Of a stretch of 64,000 nucleotides of DNA, positions 51,217 to 59,817 are shown one piece after another; position 1 is the stretch's first letter; each line of letters opens with the position of its first letter. The translations under genes were made by a program, and so were the position numbers. This DNA comes from Pseudoduganella albidiflava (GTDB lineage: Bacteria > Pseudomonadota > Gammaproteobacteria > Burkholderiales > Burkholderiaceae_D): NCBI RefSeq assembly GCF_004322755.1, contig NZ_CP036401.1, positions 806,001 to 870,000 of the forward strand, in the 5' to 3' direction. Below the pieces are notes generated by a model, which was given only the letters and a program-made list of their open reading frames with translations, did no database searches and was not told the DNA's origin.

Positions 51217-53961
51217 ATGAAATTCTTCGCGCCTGAGCGCAGCACGCGCACGGCCCTGCAACCGAGCCTGCGTTTGACACCATTGTCGACCGGCTGCGCA
51301 ATCTTCATCGCCGCGCTGGCCGCACCGGCCGTCGCGCAGGAACAAACCACCCCGGCGGCCGAGGCGCCGATCGCCACCGTCACCGTGACCGGCATCCGCC
51401 GCGGCATCGAGGACGCCATCTCGGTCAAGAAGGATTCGTCGTCGATCGTCGAAGCCATCTCCGCCGAAGACATCGGCAAGCTGCCGGACGTCTCCATCGC
51501 CGAATCGATCGCCCGCCTGCCCGGCCTGGCCGCCCAGCGCGTGGCCGGCCGTGCCCAGGTGATCTCGGTACGCGGCCTGTCGCCGGACTTTTCCACCACG
51601 CTGCTGAACGGCCGCGAACAGGTGTCCACCGGCGACAACCGCTCCGTGGAATTCGACCAGTATCCATCCGAGCTGCTGTCCGGCGTGACGATCTACAAGA
51701 CCCCGGACGCCGGCCTGATCGGCCAGGGCCTGTCCGGCACGATCGACCTGCAGACCGTGCGTCCGCTGAACTTCGGCAAGCGCACCGTGGCGATGAACGC
51801 CCGCGCCGAGCACAATTCGCTGGGCAGCATGGCCAACACGAAGTCGCTGGGCAACCGCTTCTCCATCAGCTACATCGACCAGTTCCTGAACCGCAAGCTG
51901 GGCGTGGCGATCGGCTTCGCGCACCTGGAGTCGCCGGTGCTGGCCAACGAGACCGGCATCTACGAACCGTGGAAGACCGATGCGCGCACCGGCCTGCCGG
52001 CAGGCACCACCGCCACCGACGGTATCAAGGCGCTGTCCCGCACCGGCTACAACCGCCGCGATGGCCTGATGGGCGTGGTGGAATACCGCCCGAGCAAGCA
52101 GTTCACCAGCACGCTGGACTTCTACGCGTCCATCTTCAAGCACGAGGACACGGCCAACCAGTTCGAAGTCAACCTGTCCGGCTGGAACGGCGGCCTGGAG
52201 CCGCAGCCGTTCTACTCGAATGTGACGAAGAACGGCAATGCGATCAGTACCGCCGTCGCCAACAATGTCTACCCGCTGGTGCGCGGCATGTACACCAACC
52301 GCCGCGACGATATCCGCGCGCTGGGCTGGAACAACGAATGGCGCCTGGATGGCGTGAAGCTGGTGGCCGACCTGTCGTGGTCGAAAGCCAAGCGCGATGA
52401 ACTGGGCCTGGAAAACAACCTGCAACTGGGCGCCGTCAACAACGCGCAATACCTGGACACCGTGAACCTGGCCTTCAAGACGGGCACGTTCCCGTCCATG
52501 GCACCCGGCCGCAACGACTACAGCGATTCGGCCAACCTGTACGTGAAGAACACGATCTACGGTTCCGGCTACGGCAAGGTACCGTACGTGGAAGATGAGC
52601 TGAAGAGCGTCAAGCTGGCCGCCAACTTCCAGGCCCCGGCCGCGCTGGAAAACTGGTTCTCCGGCTTCGACGTGGGCGTCAACCACAGCGACCGCTCGAA
52701 GGACAAGGACCAGCCGGAAGGCAACATCAACCTGGCCGGCAACCCGACCACCATCGATCCGTCGCTGCTGTACGGTTCCGTCGACCTGGGCTTTGCCGGC
52801 ATCGGCAACGTGCCGGCATGGGACGTGCCAGCCGTCGTCGCGCGCTACATGACGTTCAACCCGACCGCGGGCAGCGGCGCCATCCTGATCAAGAACTGGT
52901 CGGTGCGCGAGAAGATCTCGACCGCCTACGCCAAGGCCAACATCGAACACGAGTTCGGCGACATCTCGCTGCGCGGTAACTTCGGCGTGCAGGTGCAGCA
53001 CACCAAGCAGTTCTCCGATTCGAAGTACTTCAACGGTGCGCTGGCCGGCGACCAGCAGGTGCAGCCGATCCACGACGGCAAGTCGTACAACGACTGGCTG
53101 CCGAGCATGAACCTGAACTTCGGCCTGCCGAACGACCAGACCGTGCGCGTGGCGATGGCCAAGCAGATCGCCCGCCCGCGCGTGGATCAGCTGCGCGCCG
53201 CGCTGGACTTCGGCGTGTCGGACACCACGTTCAAGCCGGGTGCCTCGGGCGGCAACGCGCAGCTCGATCCGTGGCGCGCCAAGGCATTCGACCTGTCGTA
53301 TGAAAAATACTTCGGCAAGAAGGCCTACGTGGCCGCCGCGTTCTTCTTCAAGAAGCTCGACACGTACATCTTCACGCAAACGAAGACCTACGACTTCTCG
53401 GCGTTCGTGCCAGGTACCAAGGCCAACACCGTGTTCGGCGACTACAAGGCGCCATACAACGGCAACGGCGGTGTGATGCGCGGCCTGGAACTGTCCGGCT
53501 CCCTGCCGCTGAACATGCTGACCCCGGTGCTCGACGGCTTCGGCATCGTGGCTTCCGGGACCTACACGGACAGCAATATCGCGATCCAGGAACCGGATGG
53601 CTCGATCGGCCAGAACATCCCGCTGCCGGGCCTGTCCAAGCGCGTGACGAACCTGACCGTGTACTACGAGAAGAACGGCTTCGAGACCCGCCTGAGCCAG
53701 CGCAAGCGTTCCGACTTCGTGGGCGAGATCGGCAACTTCGCCGCCGAACGTTCGCTGCGCTACGTGGTGGGCGAGAGCATCCTGGACTTCCAGATCGGCT
53801 ACACGTTCCAGAACGGCCCGCTGAAGGACATGGGCATCGTGCTGCAGGCGAACAACCTGCGCAACGCCGCCTACGAAACCTACAACGGTTCGAAGAACCA
53901 GCAACTGGAATACCAGAAGTACGGCCGCACCTTGCTGCTGGGCGTGAACTACAAGTTCTGA
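51217..53961 (+). CDS. TonB-dependent receptor, MalA-like (carbohydrate type)
   Basis: 914 residues with GAGGGG before the ATG. After a signal peptide (IFIAALAAPAVAQ) come a TonB box/plug typical of the Xanthomonas-Caulobacter receptor family: VTVTGIRRGIEDAISVKKDS, IVEAISAEDIGKLPDVSIAE, SIARLPGLAAQRV, RGLSPDFSTTLLNGREQVS and SGTIDLQTVRPL. A large barrel ends in TLLLGVNYKF. No STN domain, so transport without surface signalling. Its place opposite a cyclomaltodextrinase and near GH31 and MFS genes supports uptake of malto-oligosaccharides or cyclodextrin across the outer membrane, as MalA does in Caulobacter. Confidence 0.9.
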   Translation: MKFFAPERSTRTALQPSLRLTPLSTGCAIFIAALAAPAVAQEQTTPAAEAPIATVTVTGIRRGIEDAISVKKDSSSIVEAISAEDIGKLPDVSIAESIARLPGLAAQRVAGRAQVISVRGLSPDFSTTLLNGREQVSTGDNRSVEFDQYPSELLSGVTIYKTPDAGLIGQGLSGTIDLQTVRPLNFGKRTVAMNARAEHNSLGSMANTKSLGNRFSISYIDQFLNRKLGVAIGFAHLESPVLANETGIYEPWKTDARTGLPAGTTATDGIKALSRTGYNRRDGLMGVVEYRPSKQFTSTLDFYASIFKHEDTANQFEVNLSGWNGGLEPQPFYSNVTKNGNAISTAVANNVYPLVRGMYTNRRDDIRALGWNNEWRLDGVKLVADLSWSKAKRDELGLENNLQLGAVNNAQYLDTVNLAFKTGTFPSMAPGRNDYSDSANLYVKNTIYGSGYGKVPYVEDELKSVKLAANFQAPAALENWFSGFDVGVNHSDRSKDKDQPEGNINLAGNPTTIDPSLLYGSVDLGFAGIGNVPAWDVPAVVARYMTFNPTAGSGAILIKNWSVREKISTAYAKANIEHEFGDISLRGNFGVQVQHTKQFSDSKYFNGALAGDQQVQPIHDGKSYNDWLPSMNLNFGLPNDQTVRVAMAKQIARPRVDQLRAALDFGVSDTTFKPGASGGNAQLDPWRAKAFDLSYEKYFGKKAYVAAAFFFKKLDTYIFTQTKTYDFSAFVPGTKANTVFGDYKAPYNGNGGVMRGLELSGSLPLNMLTPVLDGFGIVASGTYTDSNIAIQEPDGSIGQNIPLPGLSKRVTNLTVYYEKNGFETRLSQRKRSDFVGEIGNFAAERSLRYVVGESILDFQIGYTFQNGPLKDMGIVLQANNLRNAAYETYNGSKNQQLEYQKYGRTLLLGVNYKF

Positions 53962-53978
53962 CGCTACAAGTTCTGATC
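53949..53978 (+). repeat. Tandem duplication of the receptor's 3' end including its stop
   Basis: CTACAAGTTCTGACG (53949-53963) is followed at once by CTACAAGTTCTGATC (53964-53978). The first contains the TGA of the CDS; the second repeats it in frame. Same 15-bp style as the array at 5721. Confidence 0.85.
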
Positions 53979-53997
53979 ACGCTTCCAGCCGGAATGC

Positions 53998-54031
53998 AAA
54001 AAGCCCCGTCGCGCAAGCGGCGGGGCTTTTT
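53998..54031 (+). terminator. Intrinsic terminator of the TonB receptor
   Basis: AAAAAGCCCCGTCGC, loop GCAA, GCGGCGGGGCTTTTT: a 12-bp G+C-rich stem with one T-G pair, an A-run before and a T-run after, so it can work in both directions. It lies 37 bases after the stop codon. Confidence 0.88.
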
Positions 54032-54040
54032 CGTTGGCAG

Positions 54041-54288
54041 AAAACCGGTGACAGGCTCTAATGCCGTTTGGTTAAGCGTTACCCGACGCTTTGAAAACGC
54101 ATGCATTCACCCCAACAGCGAAGGGCCGGGGTCAGACCCGCCGGGTCTGACCCCCGAATCTGCACTTGGGGTGAACTTATATGAGCGGCGTTCAAAACCG
54201 GTGACAGGCTCCGATTTTCGGGAAACATTTCAAAAGAATCGGAGCCTGTCCCTGGTTTTCAAAAGAATCGGAGCCTGTCACCGGTTTT
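54041..54288. repeat. Palindromic element family B (19-bp arms), split by MITE copy 1
   Basis: AAAACCGGTGACAGGCTC (54041-54058), then the MITE (54059-54192), then AAAACCGGTGACAGGCTCC (54194-54212). The exact reverse complement GGAGCCTGTCACCGGTTTT is at 54270-54288, with a variant copy GGAGCCTGTCCCTGGTTTT at 54241-54259. The MITE appears to sit inside, or between, copies of element B. These lie between two convergent receptor genes. Confidence 0.75.
54059..54192. mobile_element. 134-bp MITE-like palindrome, copy 1
   Basis: Begins TAATGCCG and ends GGCGTT. It is colinear with the 134-bp copy at 62238-62371. The centre is a perfect 12-bp hairpin (GGGGTCAGACCC at 54128-54139 and GGGTCTGACCCC at 54143-54154). 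Outer arms CACCCCAA and TTGGGGTG also pair. No coding capacity. Confidence 0.78.
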
Positions 54289-54291
54289 CGG

Positions 54292-56463
54292 TCACCAGAG
54301 ATAGCGCGCAGTCAGCATCACCGTGCGCCGCTGCCCGTAGAAGCAGTCGCCGCGCGCGAGGCAGGTGGTGATCTGCACCTTGTCGGCCAGGTTGACGGCA
54401 TTCATGGTAAAGCGCCATGGGCCGGCCTGGTAGCCGAGCATGGCGTCGACCAGCGTGGCCGACGGGGTTTGCAGCGAATCGGTGCCATCCCACGAGGTGC
54501 CGAGGTAGCGCACGCCGGCGCCGGCCGTGAAGCCATCGACGCCGCCCACCGAGAAGCCGCGCGACAGCCAGGCCGACACGTTGTGCTTCGGGATGCCGGA
54601 CACGCGCTTGCCCAGGTCGGCGCCATTGCTGCGCGACACCCGCGCGTCGGTGTAGGTGTACGCGGCGGTCCAGTCCCAGCCGCGCACGCCCCCGGCGGTT
54701 TCCAGCTCGGCGCCACGCACCTTCACCTCGCCCAGCTGCAGGCTGTTCTGCGGATTCGCCGGATCGGTGGTCTTGCGGTTCTGGTCGCGCAGCTGGTACA
54801 GCGCCAGCGAGGCGGTGACCGCGGCGGCAGGCTGCCACTTGATGCCCGCTTCCCACTGCTTGCCGCGCTGCGGCTTGAACGGCTCGCCGTACACATCGAC
54901 GCCGCCCAGCGGCAGGAACGATTCGGCGTAGCTGACGTAGGGAGACAGGCCGCCGTCGGCCAGGTACAGCAGGCCCACGCGTTTCGTGTTGGCCTTGTCG
55001 TCGGTGCGGGAAGCGGGGCGCCCTTCGATGTCGTTCTCGGCGTGGTCGCGGCGCCAGCCCAGCACGCCGACCCAGCGCTCATCGAACTTGGCCTGTTCCT
55101 GCACGTAGAAGCCTTTCTGGTGCAGCACCGCGGTCGGTTGATGCGCCAGCGATGCGGGCGGCGTAAAGCTGCCGTACACGGGGTTGTAGACATCGAGCGC
55201 CGCCGCGATGCCGCGCCCGGTGGCCTGCCGCGTCTCGGCGCGCTGCACGTCGAAGCCGGCCAGGAAGGTGTGCTGCCAGCGGCCGGTGGCGAACTTCGTT
55301 TCCAGCTGCGTATCGAACAGCAGCGTGTCCAGCGCGTTGGCCTGCTGGATCAGGTCGCGCTCGATCGTGCGGTTGTCGGCGTTGAACACGGGGCGGCCGG
55401 GCCGCCCGCGCGACGGGATGGCCGTGAAGCTGGTGTAGGCGCTGCGGTAGTCGACTTCGGAATTGCTCTTGCGCGCATTCTGGCGCAGCACCACGCTGTC
55501 GCTGAAGTGGTGGCTGAACTGCCAGCCGAACGAGGTCTGGTCCGTCTTGTAGGCATCCCAGCCCGGTTCGCCGGTGAAGGTATCGGTGGGGATCTGGCCG
55601 TACTGCGACGGCAGCAGCGTGCCCTGCCACGGGAAGAAGCCGATCAGCGAGCCGCTTTCATCCTGCTGGCGCAGCGCGTGCAGCGTGAGCGACGTATCGG
55701 CGCCGGGCGCCCATGTCAGCGACGGCATCAGCACCTTGCGGTCGTCCGGCACGTGGTTCACCTGCGAGCCGCTGTCGCGGCCGATCGCCACCACGCGCAC
55801 GCGCCAGTGGCCGGCATCGTCGAGCACTTCATTGAGGTCGACGGCCACCTGCTTGCGGTCATGGCTGCCGGCCTGCACCTGCACTTCGCGCCGCCGTTCC
55901 GCCAGCGGCTTCTTCGTCACGTAGTTGACCACGCCGCCCACGCTGCCCTGGCCGTACAGTACCGACGACGGGCCGCGCAGGACTTCTACCCGTTCGAGCA
56001 TGAACGGATCGGGGCGAGTGGTGTTGTAGAAGCCGAAGTTGTACTGCAGGCCGTCGACCAGCGAGGTCGGCGAACCGCCGCGCGAGGTGATGCTGTCGCC
56101 GCGGCTGTCGAACGATACCGAGACCAGGCCGGCCGTGTAGTTCAGCGTCTGGCGCAGCGTTTGCGCGCCCTGCAGCTGCAGGCGCTCGGCCGGGATCACG
56201 GAAATCGATTGCGGCGTTTCGATCAGCGGCGTGTCGGTCTTCGTCGCCGAACCGCTGCGCCGGGCCACGAACTCGTCTTCGGTCTTGCTGCCTTCGATCT
56301 TCACCACCGCGACCGGGGCGGCATCGGCTTCCGCCGGCGCGTCGGCGGCCGGGCTGGCCGCGTGGGCGGGTGCCCAGGCGCACAGCAGCGCGAGCGCCAG
56401 CGGATGAAATGTGGGATGCGATGTAAAACGGCCGGCACGTGCCGGCTGGGAGAACTGCGCCAT
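54292..56463 (-). CDS. TonB-dependent siderophore receptor
   Basis: 723 residues from MAQFSQPARAGRF, with AGGAAGGG before the ATG; an ATG 33 bases upstream is less likely. Signal peptide (LALALLCAWAPAHAA), short Ala/Asp leader, plug (KTDTPLIETPQSISVIPAER, RGGSPTSLVDGLQYNFGF, LRGPSSVLYGQGSVGGVVNY), barrel ending MLTARYLW. The FhuA/FoxA/ferrichrome-type order of motifs is clear. No STN domain, so no surface signalling. No Fur box is evident in the 116 bases upstream. It interrupts the maltodextrin locus and may be a separate acquisition. Confidence 0.9.
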   Translation of the reverse strand: MAQFSQPARAGRFTSHPTFHPLALALLCAWAPAHAASPAADAPAEADAAPVAVVKIEGSKTEDEFVARRSGSATKTDTPLIETPQSISVIPAERLQLQGAQTLRQTLNYTAGLVSVSFDSRGDSITSRGGSPTSLVDGLQYNFGFYNTTRPDPFMLERVEVLRGPSSVLYGQGSVGGVVNYVTKKPLAERRREVQVQAGSHDRKQVAVDLNEVLDDAGHWRVRVVAIGRDSGSQVNHVPDDRKVLMPSLTWAPGADTSLTLHALRQQDESGSLIGFFPWQGTLLPSQYGQIPTDTFTGEPGWDAYKTDQTSFGWQFSHHFSDSVVLRQNARKSNSEVDYRSAYTSFTAIPSRGRPGRPVFNADNRTIERDLIQQANALDTLLFDTQLETKFATGRWQHTFLAGFDVQRAETRQATGRGIAAALDVYNPVYGSFTPPASLAHQPTAVLHQKGFYVQEQAKFDERWVGVLGWRRDHAENDIEGRPASRTDDKANTKRVGLLYLADGGLSPYVSYAESFLPLGGVDVYGEPFKPQRGKQWEAGIKWQPAAAVTASLALYQLRDQNRKTTDPANPQNSLQLGEVKVRGAELETAGGVRGWDWTAAYTYTDARVSRSNGADLGKRVSGIPKHNVSAWLSRGFSVGGVDGFTAGAGVRYLGTSWDGTDSLQTPSATLVDAMLGYQAGPWRFTMNAVNLADKVQITTCLARGDCFYGQRRTVMLTARYLW

Positions 56464-56579
56464 GAAACCCTTCCTGAATGGGCACCAGGTGGACACCTGG
56501 AGGAAGCGGGCTGGCGACGGCTGGCTGCTTAATAGTTGAGTAGAATCGTCAAGTATAACGTGGGGGTGTCAAATGGACA

Positions 56580-56599
56580 AGGCCCGGCAAGCCGGGCCT
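56580..56599 (-). terminator. Hairpin after the lysozyme-pair operon
   Basis: AGGCCCGGC (56580-56588), two bases, GCCGGGCCT (56591-56599): a perfect 9-bp stem 18 bases past the stop of the secreted partner. No T-run follows in the minus direction (TGTCC), so it may only be a weak terminator or mRNA-end structure. Confidence 0.45.
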
Positions 56600-56617
56600 G
56601 TCGCAACAAACACCTGG

Positions 56618-57079
56618 TCAGGGCTTCATCCGCACTGCATTGAAGAACCAGCCATCCCAGAAGATCAGCAGTGTGTCCGTATTCTTGATGAATACCGTCG
56701 TGCAGTTCAACTTCACGGCAGTGACAGGATTGGGGAGGCCCAGGTTCCCGGCGCTGGCGTGGAATTGCCGTCGCAGGAAGAGACGGGGTTCCACGCTTTC
56801 TGCTTCGAATGTCGAAGGCCCGCATGCGTGAGTGCCGAATTGAACGTTGTCCGGGCCGATCACCATGATCTTGTTGACCATGCTCCTGGCTTCGCGCTCG
56901 TCGAGAGACGCAATGTCGGCACCATCCACTGCTGCGGTTACGCGCCACTTTCCGGTGACGGTACGTTCATCCGCGTCCACGCCATATGCCAGCGTCGAAG
57001 CGAAGGCCAGGACTGCTGCGGCAAGCAGGCGGAACGCGGCAGGGGCGTGGCGTTCGCCGATGAGATTCGAGAAAGACAT
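56618..57079 (-). CDS. Secreted protein downstream of the lysozyme, candidate immunity/inhibitor
   Basis: 153 residues from MSFSNLIGERHAPAAFRLLA. A signal peptide ends near LAYG. The mature part is small and soluble with few Cys (THACGPSTF, VKLNCTTVFIKN) and the segments TVTGKWRVTAAVDGADIAS and IKNTDTLLIFWDGWFF, the shape of an antiparallel beta protein. No known family is recognised. It starts seven bases after the GH24 lysozyme stop, so the two are one transcript. GC is lower than in flanking genes. A periplasmic neighbour to a cell-wall hydrolase fits an inhibitor or immunity role; this is inference. Confidence 0.65.
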   Translation of the reverse strand: MSFSNLIGERHAPAAFRLLAAAVLAFASTLAYGVDADERTVTGKWRVTAAVDGADIASLDEREARSMVNKIMVIGPDNVQFGTHACGPSTFEAESVEPRLFLRRQFHASAGNLGLPNPVTAVKLNCTTVFIKNTDTLLIFWDGWFFNAVRMKP

Positions 57080-57086
57080 GGCGGGC

Positions 57087-57629
57087 CTATTTTTTTGCCT
57101 TCGACGATTCATCAAGACGGAAAGGCGCACTTTCCTCTGCGCGTCTCTTGATCAGGCCTGGAGCGACAACGTACCTTGCCTTTCCTCCTTCGATGATCCT
57201 GACTTTGATCATCTTTGAAATATTGCCAGCTGCTCCGGAAAAATCGTTCCGGTTCACGTAACTGTAGGTCTTGAGGGCGCCGGTTGGGCCTGCGTTGTAG
57301 GTCAAGCTGCACAGGGCGTCGAACTGCTCCTGGTTGAGCTCCACCGTAACGTTACGGCGGACCGCCCGCTCAGCCTCAAGGACGCGCCGTTCGAACTCCA
57401 GGCCAACCATTTTTGCGCTGACAGCCTGGCCAAGTTCCTCAGTGGTGCAGACACCACGGTGCGCGAGTATGCCCGCACCCCAGGTGCAGTGACCTTTGCT
57501 CTTGCCCATGTCATTGTAGTAATGATATTTGTCCTTTTCGGTCGATCGCATGCGCGTGCGTGCCGAGGGGCTCATCGACATTAGCGCGTTGGGGCGCTTG
57601 GAAGTCGCGCTATCAGGTTGGTCAGCCAT
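57087..57629 (-). CDS. GH24 (phage-type) lysozyme
   Basis: 180 residues from MADQPDSATSKRPNALMS; no signal peptide or SAR helix at the N-terminus. RSTEKDKYHYYNDMGKSKGH followed by CTWGAGI supplies the T4-type Glu-x8-Asp-x8-Thr catalytic triad. VTVELNQEQFDALCSLTYNA (in part) and IIEGGKARYVVAPGLIKRR match the rest of the GH24 fold, including the R-R-x-E end. It would cut peptidoglycan. No holin, spanin or other phage gene is nearby. Codon use and GC (about mid-50s by eye) differ from the surrounding two-thirds G+C genes, suggesting transfer. Confidence 0.87.
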   Translation of the reverse strand: MADQPDSATSKRPNALMSMSPSARTRMRSTEKDKYHYYNDMGKSKGHCTWGAGILAHRGVCTTEELGQAVSAKMVGLEFERRVLEAERAVRRNVTVELNQEQFDALCSLTYNAGPTGALKTYSYVNRNDFSGAAGNISKMIKVRIIEGGKARYVVAPGLIKRRAEESAPFRLDESSKAKK

Positions 57630-57736
57630 GATCGGTCTCCAGTGCAGTGGGAAAGTCAATCTAGCATCGCGTTTCCTGCGTTCGTTGATTCAGCACAGAA
57701 ATTTCCCGTCGCTCGACTGCGGAACATGCCCGCTGG

Positions 57737-57764
57737 CCGTGATCGATCGAACCGTCGATCACGG
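57737..57764 (-). terminator. Hairpin between the M2 peptidase and lysozyme genes
   Basis: CCGTGATCGA (57737-57746), eight bases, TCGATCACGG (57755-57764): a perfect 10-bp stem 45 bases past the M2 peptidase stop on the minus strand. No T-tract, so termination strength is uncertain. Confidence 0.4.
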
Positions 57765-57808
57765 CTGATCGATGGCGCGACTGGCGGCGCACGCATGCCG
57801 CCGGACGT

Positions 57809-59710
57809 CTACCCCTTCTGCTGCGCCGCCAGCAGCCGGTTCTGCTCGTCGAGCCAGGCCTTCAGTGGCGCGAAGTATTCGAGCAGGGCGCCGCCGTCGA
57901 TGCGGTCTTCGCCGCTGATGGCCTTCAACGCTTCCGGCCACGGCTTGCTGGTACCCAGTTCCAGCATCGCCCGCAGCTTCTTGCCGGCCTTCTCGTTGCC
58001 GTGGATCGAGCACGCATGCAGCGGGCCCTCGTAGCCCGCTTCGCGGCACAGCGCGCGGTGGAACTGGAACTGCAGCAGGTTGGCCAGGAAGTAGCGGGCG
58101 TAGGGCACGTCGGCCGGCACGTGGTACTTGGCGCCGGCGTCGAAGCCGCCGGCCTGCGGCGGCAGCGGGCGGCCGATGCCCATGTACTGCTCGCGCAGCT
58201 GCCACCAGCTGCGGTCGTAGTCGGCCGGTTGCGTCGCGCCGGCGTAGACATCCCAGCGCCAGCGGTCCACCATGTAGGCCCACGGCAGCACGGCCACCTT
58301 CGACAGCGCGCGGCGCAGCAGGTCGCCCATCTGCGTCTTCGGGTCCTGTTCCTGATCCTGGTCCATCAGCCCGATCCGCTTCAGGTAGGCGGGCGTGATC
58401 GACAGCGCCACGGTGTCGCCGATCGCTTCATGGAAACCGTCGTTGGCGCCATTGCGGAACAGCACCGGCTGGTCCCGGTAGGCGAGGAAGTAGTAGACGT
58501 GGCCCAGCTCGTGGTGGATCACGGCGAAGTCCTCGGCCGTGGGATTGATGCACATCTTGATGCGCACGTCGTCCTGCCCGTCGATGGTCCATGCGGAAGC
58601 GTGGCATACCACCTCGCGGTCGCGCGGTTTCGCCAGCAGCGAGCGTTCCCAGAAACTGGCCGGCAGCTTCGGCATGCCCAGCGAGGTGTAGAAGCGCTCG
58701 GCATACTCCGTCATCTGCTTCGGCGTGGTCTTGCGCTTCTCCAGCACCTTGGTCAGGTCGAAGCCTCGCGCGCCGGATACGGGCTGGAGCAGCGGGTAGA
58801 TGTTGTCCCAGGTCTGGCTCCACATGTTGCCGAACAGGTGCGCCGGAATCGGGCCGGTCAGCGGCACCACTTTCGGGCTGTACGCGGCGCGCAGCTTGTA
58901 GCGGGTGTACTCATGCAGCGCTTCATACAGCGGCTTGACCTGCAGCCACAGGCGCTCCATCTCGAAGGCGAATTCCTCGGGCGGCATGTCGTAGCCGGAA
59001 CGCCACAGCGCACCGGTATCCGCGTAACCCATTTCGCGGGCACCCTTGTTCGACAGCTGCACGAAGTCGGCGTAGCGGTCCCTGTAAGCGGGCGACTGCG
59101 CATGCCAGCCGGACCAGGCGTCGAGCAGCCTGGCGGGATCGCGGCTGGTGGCCAGGATCTTTTCCAGTTCACCCAGCGGCATGCACGGGCGGCCATCGGT
59201 GGGGCAGTATTTCGCCTTGCCATAGGCGCCGCTCAGCGCCGCGCGCGCGACCGCATAGGCGGCGCGTTCCTTCGGATCGGACAGCATCAGCGTCAGCTGC
59301 AGCAGCTTGAGCTTGCGCGCATCGCTGTTGCTGAGCGAACGCGCCAGGCCCGGGTGGTTGTAGCGGCGCGCCGCCAGCGCGGCCTGGCCGGCCGCATCCA
59401 GCTGCAGCTCGCCGAAGTAGGCGGCGATGGCTTCGGTGTCGTCGGTAATGAAGTTCGCGCCCACCCAGTCGGCGCGGGCCTGGTCGGCATTGAGCCTGTC
59501 GAACTTCGTCTCGGTCTGCGCCAGGAAGCGCTTGGCGTCGGCCAGCGTGGGAGCGGCGGATGCCTTCACCGCGGGCTTTGGTTTGGCAGCCGCTCCGGAC
59601 GCGCTTTTCGCCTGCGCCTTCTTCTCCGGCTTGCCGTGCGCCGTGCCCGCGCCCAGCGCGAACAGGATGACTGCGGGCGCCAGCGCCAGCACCAGCGGCT
59701 TCGTGTCCAT
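57809..59710 (-). CDS. M2 family (angiotensin-converting-enzyme-like) metallopeptidase
   Basis: 633 residues from [18 protein letters not shown], with GGAGG before the ATG. A signal peptide and Ala/Lys-rich linker precede the helical M2 fold. The zinc site is [20 protein letters not shown] (HExxH with the E of FHEAIGD downstream as third ligand). Other ACE-like segments: [40 protein letters not shown] and [15 protein letters not shown]. It is a dipeptidyl carboxypeptidase-like enzyme in the periplasm for peptide use. Family length is normal (about 600). It diverges from the GH31 gene. Confidence 0.9.
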   Translation of the reverse strand: MDTKPLVLALAPAVILFALGAGTAHGKPEKKAQAKSASGAAAKPKPAVKASAAPTLADAKRFLAQTETKFDRLNADQARADWVGANFITDDTEAIAAYFGELQLDAAGQAALAARRYNHPGLARSLSNSDARKLKLLQLTLMLSDPKERAAYAVARAALSGAYGKAKYCPTDGRPCMPLGELEKILATSRDPARLLDAWSGWHAQSPAYRDRYADFVQLSNKGAREMGYADTGALWRSGYDMPPEEFAFEMERLWLQVKPLYEALHEYTRYKLRAAYSPKVVPLTGPIPAHLFGNMWSQTWDNIYPLLQPVSGARGFDLTKVLEKRKTTPKQMTEYAERFYTSLGMPKLPASFWERSLLAKPRDREVVCHASAWTIDGQDDVRIKMCINPTAEDFAVIHHELGHVYYFLAYRDQPVLFRNGANDGFHEAIGDTVALSITPAYLKRIGLMDQDQEQDPKTQMGDLLRRALSKVAVLPWAYMVDRWRWDVYAGATQPADYDRSWWQLREQYMGIGRPLPPQAGGFDAGAKYHVPADVPYARYFLANLLQFQFHRALCREAGYEGPLHACSIHGNEKAGKKLRAMLELGTSKPWPEALKAISGEDRIDGGALLEYFAPLKAWLDEQNRLLAAQQKG

Positions 59711-59817
59711 CGTTCCTCCGATCCGTGAATGAAGCACCCAATATAGCGCACGCGGGCTTGTTTTCATGTCGCTGTTTTGTCATGCTCTCGGCTCTTCTCC
59801 AACTCCCATCGGCCTCC

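Noticed and set aside
56618..57629. Remnant prophage
   Set aside because: Only a lysozyme is present; no holin, spanin, structural, integrase or att-like sequence was found on either side.
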